A DNA stretch of 64,000 bases from Rhodospirillales bacterium (GTDB lineage: Bacteria; Pseudomonadota; Alphaproteobacteria; Rhodospirillales; Magnetospirillaceae): assembly GCA_019455065.1 (NCBI GenBank), contig JACFNC010000003.1, positions 62,001-126,000 on the forward strand, read 5' to 3'. The stretch's first letter is position 1. The number at the start of each line of letters is the position of its first letter. The position numbers and the translations under genes were made by a program. The notes under the pieces were generated by a model that had not been told where the DNA came from, searched no databases, and worked only from the letters and a program-made list of their open reading frames with translations. Below, piece after piece: positions 1 to 11,693 of this stretch.

Positions 1-323
1 CATCCATGGGTTCGCTGCTCCTGACCGCGGGCGCGAAGCACAAGCGCTATGCCTTGCCGAATGCCCGCATCATGATCCACCAACCCTCGGGAGGCGTGCA
101 GGGGCAGGCCACGGACATCGAGATTCAGGCGCGGGAAATCCTTGCCCTTCGCGCCCGCCTGAACAACATCTACGTCCAACACACCGGCCAGTCGCTGGAC
201 GTGATCGAGAAGGCGGTGGAGCGGGACAAGTTTCTGACCGCCACCGAGGCAAAGGAGTTCGGGCTGATTGACGAAGTGGTGGTGAGCCGCCCGGATCGCT
301 CGCCGGAGACGCTGTCGACCTGA
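1..323 (+). CDS. clpP: ATP-dependent Clp protease proteolytic subunit ClpP (3' end)
   Basis: Serine peptidase that forms the double-heptamer chamber of ClpXP. Only the C-terminal half lies in the window. The codon at 3-5 is the Ser of the conserved S-M-G-S-L-L-L stretch, which in the family is the catalytic nucleophile. The catalytic His follows in M-I-H-Q-P and the Asp in V-E-R-D-K-F-L, so the active site looks intact. The partner clpX follows on the same strand after about 157 bases. Family assignment is secure; only the upstream part is missing. Confidence 0.97.
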   Translation, partial: SMGSLLLTAGAKHKRYALPNARIMIHQPSGGVQGQATDIEIQAREILALRARLNNIYVQHTGQSLDVIEKAVERDKFLTATEAKEFGLIDEVVVSRPDRSPETLST

Positions 324-480
324 GGTCGGCCTGCGGCACGCCGCCTTCCGCGACGCAAAAGGTATGCCTGACCGAAGGCGGGGAAACGCGGCCTTTTTGG
401 CATTGTGCGCCGCCAGCCGATGCGGCTAACATGATTCCCAACTACATTCCCATGTAGGCCGCTTTTTCAATGGAGACCCG

Positions 481-1746
<1,266 letters not shown>

Positions 1747-1757
1747 CGGGTGTTACC

Positions 1758-1786
1758 CTTGAAGGGGGAAGAGGGGTAGGCCAAAT
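1758..1786 (+). promoter_or_regulatory. possible heat-shock (RpoH-type) promoter of lon
   Basis: Between clpX and lon there is CTTGAA at 1758-1763, matching the -35 box of alphaproteobacterial sigma-32 promoters. After a 17-base spacer, CCAAAT at 1781-1786 is a partial match to the -10 box. Heat-shock control of lon is well known in other bacteria; its use here is inference from these two boxes. Confidence 0.3.
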
Positions 1787-1848
1787 AGTGCTGGAAGATA
1801 TCAGACCACCGGTTCCATCCGGCTCGGTTTCGCTCTGAAAGAGGTAGC

Positions 1849-4254
<2,406 letters not shown>

Positions 4255-4276
4255 CCGTCCTGCCTTTAGTTGTCGA

Positions 4277-4306
4277 AGGGCCGCCTTGTTAGGCGGCCCT
4301 TTTTTT
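4277..4306 (+). terminator. rho-independent terminator of lon
   Basis: A 10-bp perfect stem (AGGGCCGCCT / AGGCGGCCCT) with a TGTT loop is followed by a run of seven T. It ends transcription 50 bases after the lon stop codon. Confidence 0.93.
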
Positions 4307-4382
4307 CAGAGCCACCACTTTGGAACCCCTTTCCCCCCAGGCTGTTGAAGCGGCGTGATCTCTGCAAGCCTGGGAGGGGAGG

Positions 4383-5300
4383 ATGATAGTTCGCTTTTGC
4401 GCGTTGGCAGCGTTGGTTACCGCCGTCTTGATCCCGGCGGTGGGACAGGCCCAAGGCGATCCTAAGGCGGGCGAGAAGGTGTTTCTCAAGTGCAAGGCCT
4501 GCCACACGGTGGATGAGGGCAAGCACCGGGTCGGTCCTAGCCTCGCCGGGGTCATCGGGCGAAAGGCGGGCACGGCGGAAGGCTTCAAGTATTCCGACGC
4601 GATGAAGAACGCCGATATCGAGTGGACGGCTGAGACTCTCGACAAATACCTTGCCGATCCGAAGGGCTTTATCCCCGGCAACAAGATGTTTTTCGTTGGC
4701 CTGAAGGATCAGAAGGATCGCGAAAACGTGATCGCCTATCTCGAACAACATTCCGAGAAAAAGGCGGGTTCGGCAGGTGATTGGCTGATTGGCTCCGCCA
4801 AGGCATCAGAGGGCGTGGCGCAGCAGCAGCCGTCGGCCGCGCAGGAGCAAGCGGCGCGCTCCCAAGAGGAACAAATTGGGCGTTTCCTTGACCGGAACGG
4901 CAAAGAGATCGGTACGGCTACCCTGATCGCCGCGCCCGACGGGGTGTTGATCAAAGTGGTGGTCGACGGGCTGCCGGAGGGCCGTCATGCCATCCACGTT
5001 CACCAGATAGGAAAGTGCGAACCTCCTTTCGACTCGGCCGGTGGGCATTTCAACCCTGGTGGAACGAAGCACGGTGTGTTGGCGGGCCGCGGACATGCCG
5101 GTGATCTCCCCAATATCGTCGTGCCCGATGGCGGTCGCTTCGCTGGAGATTTCTTCGTCCAGGGCGTAGGCCTGCGCGGCGATAAGGCTCTCCTGGACGG
5201 AGATGGCGCGGCGATCGTCGTGCATGAGAACGCGGACGATTATGTCACCGACCCTGCGGGCAACGCGGGACCGCGCATCGCTTGTGCCGCCTTTGGCTGA
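4383..5300 (+). CDS. fusion of class I cytochrome c with Cu/Zn superoxide dismutase, exported
   Basis: Two periplasmic redox domains are joined in one 305-residue protein. Residues 1-23 form a signal peptide ending near V-G-Q-A. Residues about 25-123 are a mono-heme cytochrome c with C37-K-A-C40-H41 and a likely axial Met102 in P-G-N-K-M. A Gln/Ala-rich linker (about 126-164) leads to a complete SodC domain. Copper ligands are H205, H207, H222 and H281; zinc ligands are H222, H230, H238 and D241; the disulfide pair is C212/C301; the active-site Arg is R298. Every metal ligand is present, so both halves should be active. The ATG is preceded by a strong GGGAGGGGAGG. Electron transfer between the domains is inference. 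Confidence 0.93.
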   Translation: MIVRFCALAALVTAVLIPAVGQAQGDPKAGEKVFLKCKACHTVDEGKHRVGPSLAGVIGRKAGTAEGFKYSDAMKNADIEWTAETLDKYLADPKGFIPGNKMFFVGLKDQKDRENVIAYLEQHSEKKAGSAGDWLIGSAKASEGVAQQQPSAAQEQAARSQEEQIGRFLDRNGKEIGTATLIAAPDGVLIKVVVDGLPEGRHAIHVHQIGKCEPPFDSAGGHFNPGGTKHGVLAGRGHAGDLPNIVVPDGGRFAGDFFVQGVGLRGDKALLDGDGAAIVVHENADDYVTDPAGNAGPRIACAAFG

Positions 5301-5303
5301 CAC

Positions 5304-5732
5304 TCAGCGAAGTCGTTCGTTGGTCCATGCCACGATGCTTCGGTGATCCATGGCGCCGGCCGTGCGGGCGATCTCGTGGCCGGCGCGAAACAACGCAAGG
5401 GTCGGAATGCTGCGGATGCCGTATTCGGCGGCGAGATCCTGCTCCTGTTCGGTGTTGACCTTTACGAGCCGCGCTTGCGGTTCGAGCGTTGCCGCCGCAG
5501 CCTCGAAGGCGGAGGCCATGGTACGGCACGGACCACACCAGGGAGCCCAGAAATCCACCAGGATGGGTATGTCGCTGCGTATCAGATGGTGGCGGAATCG
5601 CTTGGCATCGAGCGACACCGGACGCCCCTCGAACAATGGGGAGTGGCAACGCCCGCATTTTCCAAGCTTGACCGGTCTGTCCGCCGGCACCCTGTTCACT
5701 GCGTCGCAATGAACACAGACGATGTGTTGCAT
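5304..5732 (-). CDS. trxC: thioredoxin 2 (zinc-ribbon thioredoxin TrxC)
   Basis: Cytoplasmic dithiol reductase. The N-terminal zinc ribbon has two C-X-X-C pairs (C6/C9 and C26/C29), the mark of thioredoxin 2. The thioredoxin fold follows with the active site W-C66-G-P-C69 and the cis-proline in R-S-I-P-T. The length of 142 residues is normal. In E. coli trxC belongs to the oxidative-stress response. Here it runs convergently to the cytochrome c-SOD gene with only three bases between the stop codons. Confidence 0.95.
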   Translation of the reverse strand: MQHIVCVHCDAVNRVPADRPVKLGKCGRCHSPLFEGRPVSLDAKRFRHHLIRSDIPILVDFWAPWCGPCRTMASAFEAAAATLEPQARLVKVNTEQEQDLAAEYGIRSIPTLALFRAGHEIARTAGAMDHRSIVAWTNERLR

Positions 5733-5901
5733 CTCACCCTCTCAACCGGAGCCTGGCTTTCGCAGGCTCTACATTAGATAACGCGAATTTTCGAAATGCA
5801 AAGCGGAGGGCGGTAGCGGTCCGCCGAAATCGGGTAGCCCGGGTTGCGTGCGAACATCCCAATCCCACGTCGCATGAGGATTGATCTTCAGGGAGTCAGT
5901 C

Positions 5902-6324
5902 ATGGGAACGCGATACTTTTCGCTGATCGTCGGCCTTCTTTTCCTGTTGGCCGGCCTATTGGGATTCGTTCCCGGCTTTGTGGCCGCGCCCATGGGCGCT
6001 CCACCGCTGGTGGTCGACAGTGGCTACGGGCTCTTGTTCGGGCTGTTCCCGATCAACGTCCTGCATAACATCGTCCACCTGCTCATAGGCGTCTGGGGGA
6101 TCGTCGCGTGGCGACGTTTTGCCAGCGCGCGAACGTTCTCGAAATCCCTGGCTGTGATCTATGGTGTGCTCGCTGTCATGGGCTTGATCCCAATCCTCAA
6201 CGTGACCTTCGGCTACATACCGTTGTTCGGCCATGACATCTGGCTTCACGCCCTGACCGCCATCGCAGCGGCCTATTTCGGCTTTGCCCCGGTGCGGGCG
6301 CCGACTGAGCCGGCGCTTCGTTAA
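5902..6324 (+). CDS. DUF4383-family small membrane protein
   Basis: Four hydrophobic segments make up most of the 140-residue protein, with the family pattern N-V-L-H-N-I-V-H-L-L-I-G-V-W-G in the middle and a second conserved H-A-L-T-A near the end. No function is established for the family. The ATG at 5902 is preferred over an in-frame TTG 21 bases upstream because AGGGAG sits at 5890-5895, at good spacing. It precedes a group of stress-type membrane protein genes on the same strand. Confidence 0.8.
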   Translation: MGTRYFSLIVGLLFLLAGLLGFVPGFVAAPMGAPPLVVDSGYGLLFGLFPINVLHNIVHLLIGVWGIVAWRRFASARTFSKSLAVIYGVLAVMGLIPILNVTFGYIPLFGHDIWLHALTAIAAAYFGFAPVRAPTEPALR

Positions 6325-6390
6325 CCGGGAACCAATTCAAACGAAGGTTGTTAGCGTGGTCGGTGGACACGAGCAAGGTGGAGGCAGGCG

Positions 6391-6936
6391 ATGGCCGAAT
6401 ACGGGTCAACCGTGGGTTCTGATGCGTCCACGCCAAGCCCTGGCGAAACCGGACAGGATGATTACCGGCCGACAAGGGAGGTCTTGAGGGCCAGCCGCGA
6501 TCAGGCCATGGAAGAGGCCAGGGACGCCATCCGCAACATGGCCGAGGGGCAGAAGACGCGAGCCGCAGAGGGGTTGGGAAACGTTGCCCACGCTCTGCAC
6601 GAGACGGCCCGCACTCTGTCCTCCGAGAAGCAGGCGGTAACCGCCCGGTACACCGACATGGCTGCCGACCAGCTGGAAAGGGCATCCCGCTTGCTCCGCG
6701 AAAAGGATTGGGACGACTTGATGGGGGAGGCCGAGCGCTTCGCCCGCCAACAACCAACCCTATTCATCGGCGGCGCCATAGCCGCCGGCTTTTTCCTGGC
6801 GCGCTTTCTGAAGAGTGTGCCAGCCACCCCTGCGGGAACTGGCCGGACGGAAACCGCAGCGGGTTCGACTGTTGGCGCGCCATATGGTGGCGTGGCGGGA
6901 AGCTCCTATACGGGAGCCATGGGCGGAGAAGGTTGA
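6391..6936 (+). CDS. amphipathic-helix protein with one C-terminal membrane segment (DUF883-like)
   Basis: The 181-residue protein has a charged N-terminus and a long helical region (about 30-110) rich in Ala, Glu, Arg and Gln. The motif A-E-R-F-A-R-Q-Q-P leads into a single transmembrane segment (about 126-143), and the tail is Gly/Thr-rich. The layout resembles ElaB/YgaM-type DUF883 and related proteins that anchor to the inner membrane. The stop codon overlaps the start of the next gene (TGATG), so the two are translationally coupled. Function unknown. Confidence 0.7.
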   Translation: MAEYGSTVGSDASTPSPGETGQDDYRPTREVLRASRDQAMEEARDAIRNMAEGQKTRAAEGLGNVAHALHETARTLSSEKQAVTARYTDMAADQLERASRLLREKDWDDLMGEAERFARQQPTLFIGGAIAAGFFLARFLKSVPATPAGTGRTETAAGSTVGAPYGGVAGSSYTGAMGGEG

Positions 6937-7331
6937 TGCAGGAACGGGTAAGGGAAGCACAGTCGTTTGGAGGGCTGGTCAGCCAGTTGACCTTCGAGAC
7001 GGCGTCGTTGTTCCGCAAAGAGATCGAACTCGCCAGATCGGAACTGAGCCAGAAGGTGTCGCAGGCTGGATCGGGACTGATCTCGACGGGTATCGGCGGA
7101 ATCATCCTTTTCATCGGTATTCAGGCGCTGGTTGCGTCCGCAATCCTCGGCCTGGCCCTGTTCGTCGACTGGTGGTTGGCGGCATTGATCGTCGGCGTGG
7201 TTATTACGGTGATTGGCGCGCTAATACTGCGGAGCGGTATAGCAAAGCTAAAGGCCGGCAATCTTGTACCACGCCGCACGATCGGGACATTGCGGGAGAA
7301 CACCCACTGGGCTCGCGAGCAATTGAGATGA
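6936..7331 (+). CDS. phage-holin-type (Holin-X, PF07332-like) membrane protein
   Basis: A short N-terminal amphipathic part contains the family-like pattern L-F-R-K-E-I-E-L-A-R-S-E-L. Two closely spaced hydrophobic hairpin segments follow (about 47-70 and 76-98). The length of 131 residues fits the family, which is found in bacterial chromosomes as well as phages and is not proof of a prophage. The ATG at 6936 overlaps the upstream stop codon and has GGAGAAGG just before it. It lies between a DUF883-like and a DUF3618-like gene, a recurring arrangement in alphaproteobacteria. Confidence 0.8.
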   Translation: MQERVREAQSFGGLVSQLTFETASLFRKEIELARSELSQKVSQAGSGLISTGIGGIILFIGIQALVASAILGLALFVDWWLAALIVGVVITVIGALILRSGIAKLKAGNLVPRRTIGTLRENTHWAREQLR

Positions 7332-7358
7332 TGCTTGGCAGGCAGGAAAGGGACAAAG

Positions 7359-8114
7359 ATGGAACGAGAGCGCGGTAATGGCCAGTCGAGGATGACCGAG
7401 GCAGTCCTTCACAATCCCGTTCCCCTCGCCTTATTGGGCCTCGGGCTGGGTTGGCTCATGGTTTCCAGCGTTCGCGAGGGGTGGTCGGGCGGTGAAGAGG
7501 AGGAATCGGAACGCCTCGGCTATGGCAGTGAACCGTACGGGGGGTATGGCGGCGCCACTGGTTATTCGACAGCCGCCGGCTATGGTGGCAGCGGTTATGA
7601 GGCTGCGGGTGGAATGCGGGAACGCCGAGGCCGGATGCAGCATGCCAGTCGACGGGCCAGCGAAATGGCTGGCGAGGTTCGTCAGCGGGCCGAGAAGGCC
7701 ACCACGCAGGCGCGGGAACAGATGACCGAGGTGGGGCAGAGGGTTTCCGAAATGGGGCAGAAGGTCCGTTATCAGGCCAGCGATCTGGCCGATCGCTCGT
7801 GGCAGATGTTCCAGGATCACCCCTTGATGATCGGCTCGATGGCGGTGTTGGTCGGGGCGGCCATCGGCGCGGCTTTCCCGCGCAGCCAGGCAGAAGGCCG
7901 GTTCATGGGCGGTGCGCGGGACGATCTCTTGCGCAGCGCGGCCGAAACCGGTCGGGAGACTTTCGAGAAGGCCAAGCGGGTCGCCTCGCGCGCGGCCGAT
8001 GTAGCGCGGGAGGAAGGTGCGAGTGCCTTGGAGAGGGTCCGGGATGCGGCACGGGACGAGGCCGAGCGCGAAAATTTGACACAGGATACGTCATCTACCC
8101 GATTTCAACACTGA
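7359..8114 (+). CDS. DUF3618-like protein with Gly/Tyr-rich region
   Basis: The N-terminus carries a hydrophobic segment in the family pattern N-P-V-P-L-A-L-L-G-L-G-L-G-W-L. A low-complexity stretch of Gly and Tyr follows (about 55-85). Then comes a long Ala/Arg/Glu-rich helical region and a second hydrophobic segment (about 153-170), with a charged helical tail. The pattern matches DUF3618-type envelope proteins of unknown function. The ATG at 7359 is chosen over an upstream in-frame TTG because GGAAAGGGA lies just before it. It is the third gene of the operon. Confidence 0.75.
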   Translation: MERERGNGQSRMTEAVLHNPVPLALLGLGLGWLMVSSVREGWSGGEEEESERLGYGSEPYGGYGGATGYSTAAGYGGSGYEAAGGMRERRGRMQHASRRASEMAGEVRQRAEKATTQAREQMTEVGQRVSEMGQKVRYQASDLADRSWQMFQDHPLMIGSMAVLVGAAIGAAFPRSQAEGRFMGGARDDLLRSAAETGRETFEKAKRVASRAADVAREEGASALERVRDAARDEAERENLTQDTSSTRFQH

Positions 8115-8133
8115 CTCAACGGAACGCTCGGGA

Positions 8134-9090
8134 GTGGGCAAGCAACATCCCCGCGGCCGTAGCGCGGAGCGCCCTACGGAAATCCCGTTACGCGGCTGGT
8201 GGGATATTTTTTGGCGGGTCAAGCGGGAAACCGGCCGCGACAATCTTTCGATCGTCGCGGCGGGGGTGGCGTTCCACGCCATCTTTGCCCTCTTTCCAGC
8301 TCTAGCCGCCATCGTGTCGCTCTACGGTCTCGTGGCCGATCCGGCGGAGGTCGAGCGGCAACTCGGCCTGTTGGAGGGCGTCGTGCCGGCCGACGTTCAT
8401 CGCCTGATCGGCGATCAGCTCAACGCGCTGGCGACTACGTCAGGAACCGCGCTTAGTCTCTCTCTCGCCTTTTCGGTCCTGCTTGCGCTCTGGAGTGCGA
8501 CGCGCGGGACAAACGCCATCATTGCCGCCGCCAATATAGTTTTCGAGGAGGAGGAGAAGCGGGGTTTCTTCAAGCTCACGGCGGTTTCCCTGGCCCTCAC
8601 GCTGGGGGGCGTTCTTTTCGCCGTTACGGCACTGATTTTCGTCGCGGTCCTGCCCGCCGTCGTGGGGCTGCTCGATTTGGGAGGACTAGGCCGCCTGATC
8701 ATTAGCCTGGTGCGGTGGCCAATCCTTGGTCTGCTGGTCATCGTCGGGCTTGGCTTGGTGTATCGTTACGCGCCGTCCCGCGAGACGGCGAAATGGCGTT
8801 GGGTTAGTTGGGGTGCGGTGACGGCCACCCTGCTTTGGTTGATCGCCTCCATCCTGTTCTCGCTGTATGTGGCCAACTTCGGAAGCTACAACGAGACCTA
8901 TGGCTCGATGGGCGCCGTCATCGTGCTTCTGGCCTGGCTCTACGTGTCGGCCTACGTTGTTCTTATCGGCGCCGAATTGGACGCCGAGATGGAGCGACAG
9001 ACCGCAAGGGACACGACGACGGGCGAGGTTCGACCGATGGGACACCGCGGTGCCCGTATGGCCGACACCGCGGCCGGTGGGCAAAGCTGA
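8134..9090 (+). CDS. YihY/BrkB-family inner membrane protein
   Basis: About six transmembrane segments in 318 residues, with family signatures A-A-G-V-A-F-H-A-I-F-A-L-F-P near the N-terminus, L-W-S-A-T-R-G-T-N-A-I after the second segment and Y-G-S-M-G-A-V-I-V-L-L-A-W-L-Y near the end. The family was once called ribonuclease BN in error; its role is unknown. The start is a GTG whose context is not decisive. It closes the 5.9-9.1 kb membrane-protein group and is convergent with yajQ, with four bases between. Confidence 0.9.
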   Translation: MGKQHPRGRSAERPTEIPLRGWWDIFWRVKRETGRDNLSIVAAGVAFHAIFALFPALAAIVSLYGLVADPAEVERQLGLLEGVVPADVHRLIGDQLNALATTSGTALSLSLAFSVLLALWSATRGTNAIIAAANIVFEEEEKRGFFKLTAVSLALTLGGVLFAVTALIFVAVLPAVVGLLDLGGLGRLIISLVRWPILGLLVIVGLGLVYRYAPSRETAKWRWVSWGAVTATLLWLIASILFSLYVANFGSYNETYGSMGAVIVLLAWLYVSAYVVLIGAELDAEMERQTARDTTTGEVRPMGHRGARMADTAAGGQS

Positions 9091-9094
9091 GTTG

Positions 9095-9580
9095 CTAATC
9101 GCGGAAGTTTACGAACTGTAGCGGTTGTTCAATCTCGATTGCACGTATTACGGCGATCGCCTCCTGAAGGTCGTCGCGCTTTTTTCCGGAAATCCTCAGT
9201 TCGTCGCCCTGAATCGCCGCCTGAACTTTGAGCTTACTGTCCTTGATGTGTTTGACGACCGTTTTCGCCAGATCCTTGTCGATCCCTTGGCGAACCACCA
9301 CGGCTTGGCGCAGCATGTTGCCGCTCGCCTTCTCGGGTGTTTTGAACTCCAGTGCCCCAGGGTCGACATTGCGGCGGGTCAGGTAGACCCTGAGCAATTC
9401 GTGCATTTGCCGTAGCTTGAGGTCGTCGTCAGCCAGTATCGTCAGTTCGCTGTCCTTGCGCTCGATACCGCACTTGCTCCCTTTGAAGTCAAATCGCTGC
9501 CCTATCTCACGGGTCATCCCATTGAGGGCGTTATCGACTTCAGCCATGTCAGTCTTCGAAACGACGTCGAATGACGGCAT
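9095..9580 (-). CDS. yajQ: YajQ-family nucleotide-binding protein
   Basis: A 161-residue cytoplasmic protein starting M-P-S-F-D-V-V-S and ending L-Q-F-V-N-F-R-D, both typical of YajQ. The family binds nucleic acid, and a Xanthomonas member binds cyclic di-GMP. The ATG at 9580 lies nine bases after GGGAGG; an in-frame ATG three codons upstream directly abuts that Shine-Dalgarno and is less likely. The gene lies just downstream of the histidine kinase on the same strand. Confidence 0.95.
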   Translation of the reverse strand: MPSFDVVSKTDMAEVDNALNGMTREIGQRFDFKGSKCGIERKDSELTILADDDLKLRQMHELLRVYLTRRNVDPGALEFKTPEKASGNMLRQAVVVRQGIDKDLAKTVVKHIKDSKLKVQAAIQGDELRISGKKRDDLQEAIAVIRAIEIEQPLQFVNFRD

Positions 9581-9642
9581 CTCAATCATCCTCCCGGCGA
9601 AAGCGTAGTTGTACCCACGCCGGCATGAAAAGGCCAGAGCGG

Positions 9643-11112
9643 TCAGGCGAAACGGCGACTGCGCGTTTCCTCGGCCTGCCAGCCAGGTAGCAGTGAATGG
9701 CTGGCCATCTGAACGTCGACATGGAAGGCTGAGCCCTTGCCCGGGATCGACTTCAGTCCGATGGGATGATCGAGAAGGCGGGCGGTCCGTTCGGCGATCG
9801 CCAGTCCGAGTCCCAGGCCGTGGCGCCGATCTCGTTCCTCGTTCCCGATTTGGTAGAATTCCTGGAATACGGCATTGGCATGGATCTCCGAGATGCCGGG
9901 CCCAGTGTCCCAAACCTCGATACGTGCCCGTCCCTTTCGTCGGCGAAGGCCGACGAGAATCCTTCCTTCCTCCGTATGGGTGATCGCGTTGCACATCAGG
10001 CAGTCCAGTATTCTTTGCAGAAGGATTGGATCCGTCCACAACACGGCCCACGAGGGTACGATCGTCAGCCTCAGCCGCTTCTCCAGGGCCCTGTGAAGGT
10101 AGCGTTTCCCCAGTTCCGAAAAGACATGGGAGGCTGGGACCGCCACGCGCTCCGGCCTGATGGTCCCGGCGTCCAGTTTTGCGACCTCGAGAAGCGGCCG
10201 AAGGAGTTCGTCGGTGTGATCGAGAGCCTGCGAAAGCAGGCTCAATATCCTGCGGTCATCCTCCGAGTCGTGGCGCTGGGAAAGCGTATGGAGGAATAGA
10301 TGCATGGCCTGCAATGGCTGGCGCAGGTCATGGCTCGCGGCGGCAAAGAACCTTGATTTCGCTTGGCTCGCCCTCTCCGCCTCGATGCGCGCCGCGTCGG
10401 CGCGGCGGTCCGACGTTTGGCGCTCGAAATAATTGACAAGGCGTTCCGCGATATCGTCCAACAGCGTTCGTTCGCGTCCTAAGAAAAGCAGCCGATATTC
10501 GGGATCGCGACGATCGCTGTAATGGAATTCAATTTCGCCGATTCTGCCGCCTTGGACCAGAATCGGACGAGCCACGACAACGTCGTGAGCGCGAAAAGCC
10601 GGGGTGCGAAACTCTCGTCCATGACAAACGAGGCGCGCGGATACCCGGCTTCGATCGAGAAAAAACCTGGGCAGCAGATCCATTGTGCGCCGGCATGCTT
10701 CTTCCCAAGACAGATCACGGTTCGTGAAAACCTTCGATAATGCGTATAGACAATCGGTTTCCCGGACTCGTTGGCCAAGCAGACGCGACTGGCGTTTCAT
10801 TCTCGCTTCGATCCGTTGCTTGCGGGCCTCCTCGCGCGCCAGCAATTGTCGTGTTTTCTCCAATTGCGTCGTTAGCCGGCGAAGGCGGATACGACAGCGA
10901 AAGACGTCTGCGAGCAACCCCGACACCAAGAAAACCAGACCGACGGCGAGCCAACTCGCCTTGATGGTCACGATGCCAAGCCCCTGGGGCAGGCCGGCCT
11001 GAATGTCCGGGAGGTTCTGGGCGGGAACGGCAACGGCCGTCGCCAACGTCAGGAGCGAGACAATGCGTGCTCTGAACCATACGGCGCCGATGCGTCGTTC
11101 AGGGGCGCCCAT
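9643..11112 (-). CDS. membrane-associated sensor histidine kinase, orphan
   Basis: The N-terminus has two hydrophobic segments (about 10-30 and 45-70), then a coiled coil rich in Arg, Glu and Lys. A GAF-like region with a Cys (L-V-C-H-G) may be the input domain. The dimerisation domain has the H-box A-A-S-H-D-L-R-Q-P-L-Q. The ATPase domain shows the N-box C-N-A-I-T-H-T, then D-T-G-P-G-I-S and G-L-G-L-G-L-A-I. No response regulator is adjacent. The ATG at 11112 is preferred; a GTG six codons upstream would overlap the preceding small reading frame. Confidence 0.88.
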   Translation of the reverse strand: MGAPERRIGAVWFRARIVSLLTLATAVAVPAQNLPDIQAGLPQGLGIVTIKASWLAVGLVFLVSGLLADVFRCRIRLRRLTTQLEKTRQLLAREEARKQRIEARMKRQSRLLGQRVRETDCLYALSKVFTNRDLSWEEACRRTMDLLPRFFLDRSRVSARLVCHGREFRTPAFRAHDVVVARPILVQGGRIGEIEFHYSDRRDPEYRLLFLGRERTLLDDIAERLVNYFERQTSDRRADAARIEAERASQAKSRFFAAASHDLRQPLQAMHLFLHTLSQRHDSEDDRRILSLLSQALDHTDELLRPLLEVAKLDAGTIRPERVAVPASHVFSELGKRYLHRALEKRLRLTIVPSWAVLWTDPILLQRILDCLMCNAITHTEEGRILVGLRRRKGRARIEVWDTGPGISEIHANAVFQEFYQIGNEERDRRHGLGLGLAIAERTARLLDHPIGLKSIPGKGSAFHVDVQMASHSLLPGWQAEETRSRRFA

Positions 11113-11119
11113 GATGTTG

Positions 11120-11419
11120 CTAGAAATCACGCCAGGGCAACAGCGGGGCTGCTGCCCAGATTGGAATGGAGATGTCCGGAACGGCTTCGATCACGGGCCG
11201 AGTCCGGTCTTTTCCCGACAGCGTGCCGGCGAGCATCATTACGGCGGTCCACGCCGCGCGTTCGGTGTCCGCCGATAGGCTTCGCCGCGGTCGGGTGGCG
11301 CCCCGACAGTAGAGATCGACCGTCCAATATCCGAAAAAATCGCGGCCGATCTCGATCCGCCCCCTGCTTCCGCGGCAGCCATCGTTCCCGCCTACGAACA
11401 ACGTTGCCTCCGACTGCAT
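11120..11419 (-). CDS. hypothetical small protein upstream of the histidine kinase
   Basis: A 99-residue reading frame, in line with the kinase gene and ending seven bases before its ATG. The middle holds F-F-G-Y-W-T-V-D-L-Y-C-R-G, which looks like structured protein rather than random GC-rich coding. No family is recognised. It could be a co-transcribed partner of the kinase or chance, so confidence is low. Confidence 0.4.
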   Translation of the reverse strand: MQSEATLFVGGNDGCRGSRGRIEIGRDFFGYWTVDLYCRGATRPRRSLSADTERAAWTAVMMLAGTLSGKDRTRPVIEAVPDISIPIWAAAPLLPWRDF

Positions 11420-11693
11420 ATCCCAGAGCGATTGGTGATACCTAGTGGGCAGAAACCTATTCCCGCTGCCAGCAGTGTCAATCGCGATAAATGGGAGGTT
11501 GGGAGGGCGAAGGCGGGTGGGGTTGCCGTGGTGGCGCGGTGCTCAGATCTCGGCCGGCATTAAACTCCTGCTGAATGCCGTGCAGCGCCTATCGGCGCGC
11601 CGCCGACTGCTTCGGAGGTTGTCCGCCGCCGTATTTGGCTTATTCTGATCGGCAATCGGCGTGCCTGATGGAACGCCTCGGGTATTGTTGGGC

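Noticed and set aside
6708..6935. Long N-terminal extension of the Holin-X frame
   Set aside because: It overlaps the coding region before it and has no holin-like sequence; ATG 6936 has a ribosome site and stop-start coupling.
6936..7331. Prophage, suggested by a holin-family protein
   Set aside because: No other phage gene is nearby; this holin family is widespread in chromosomes.
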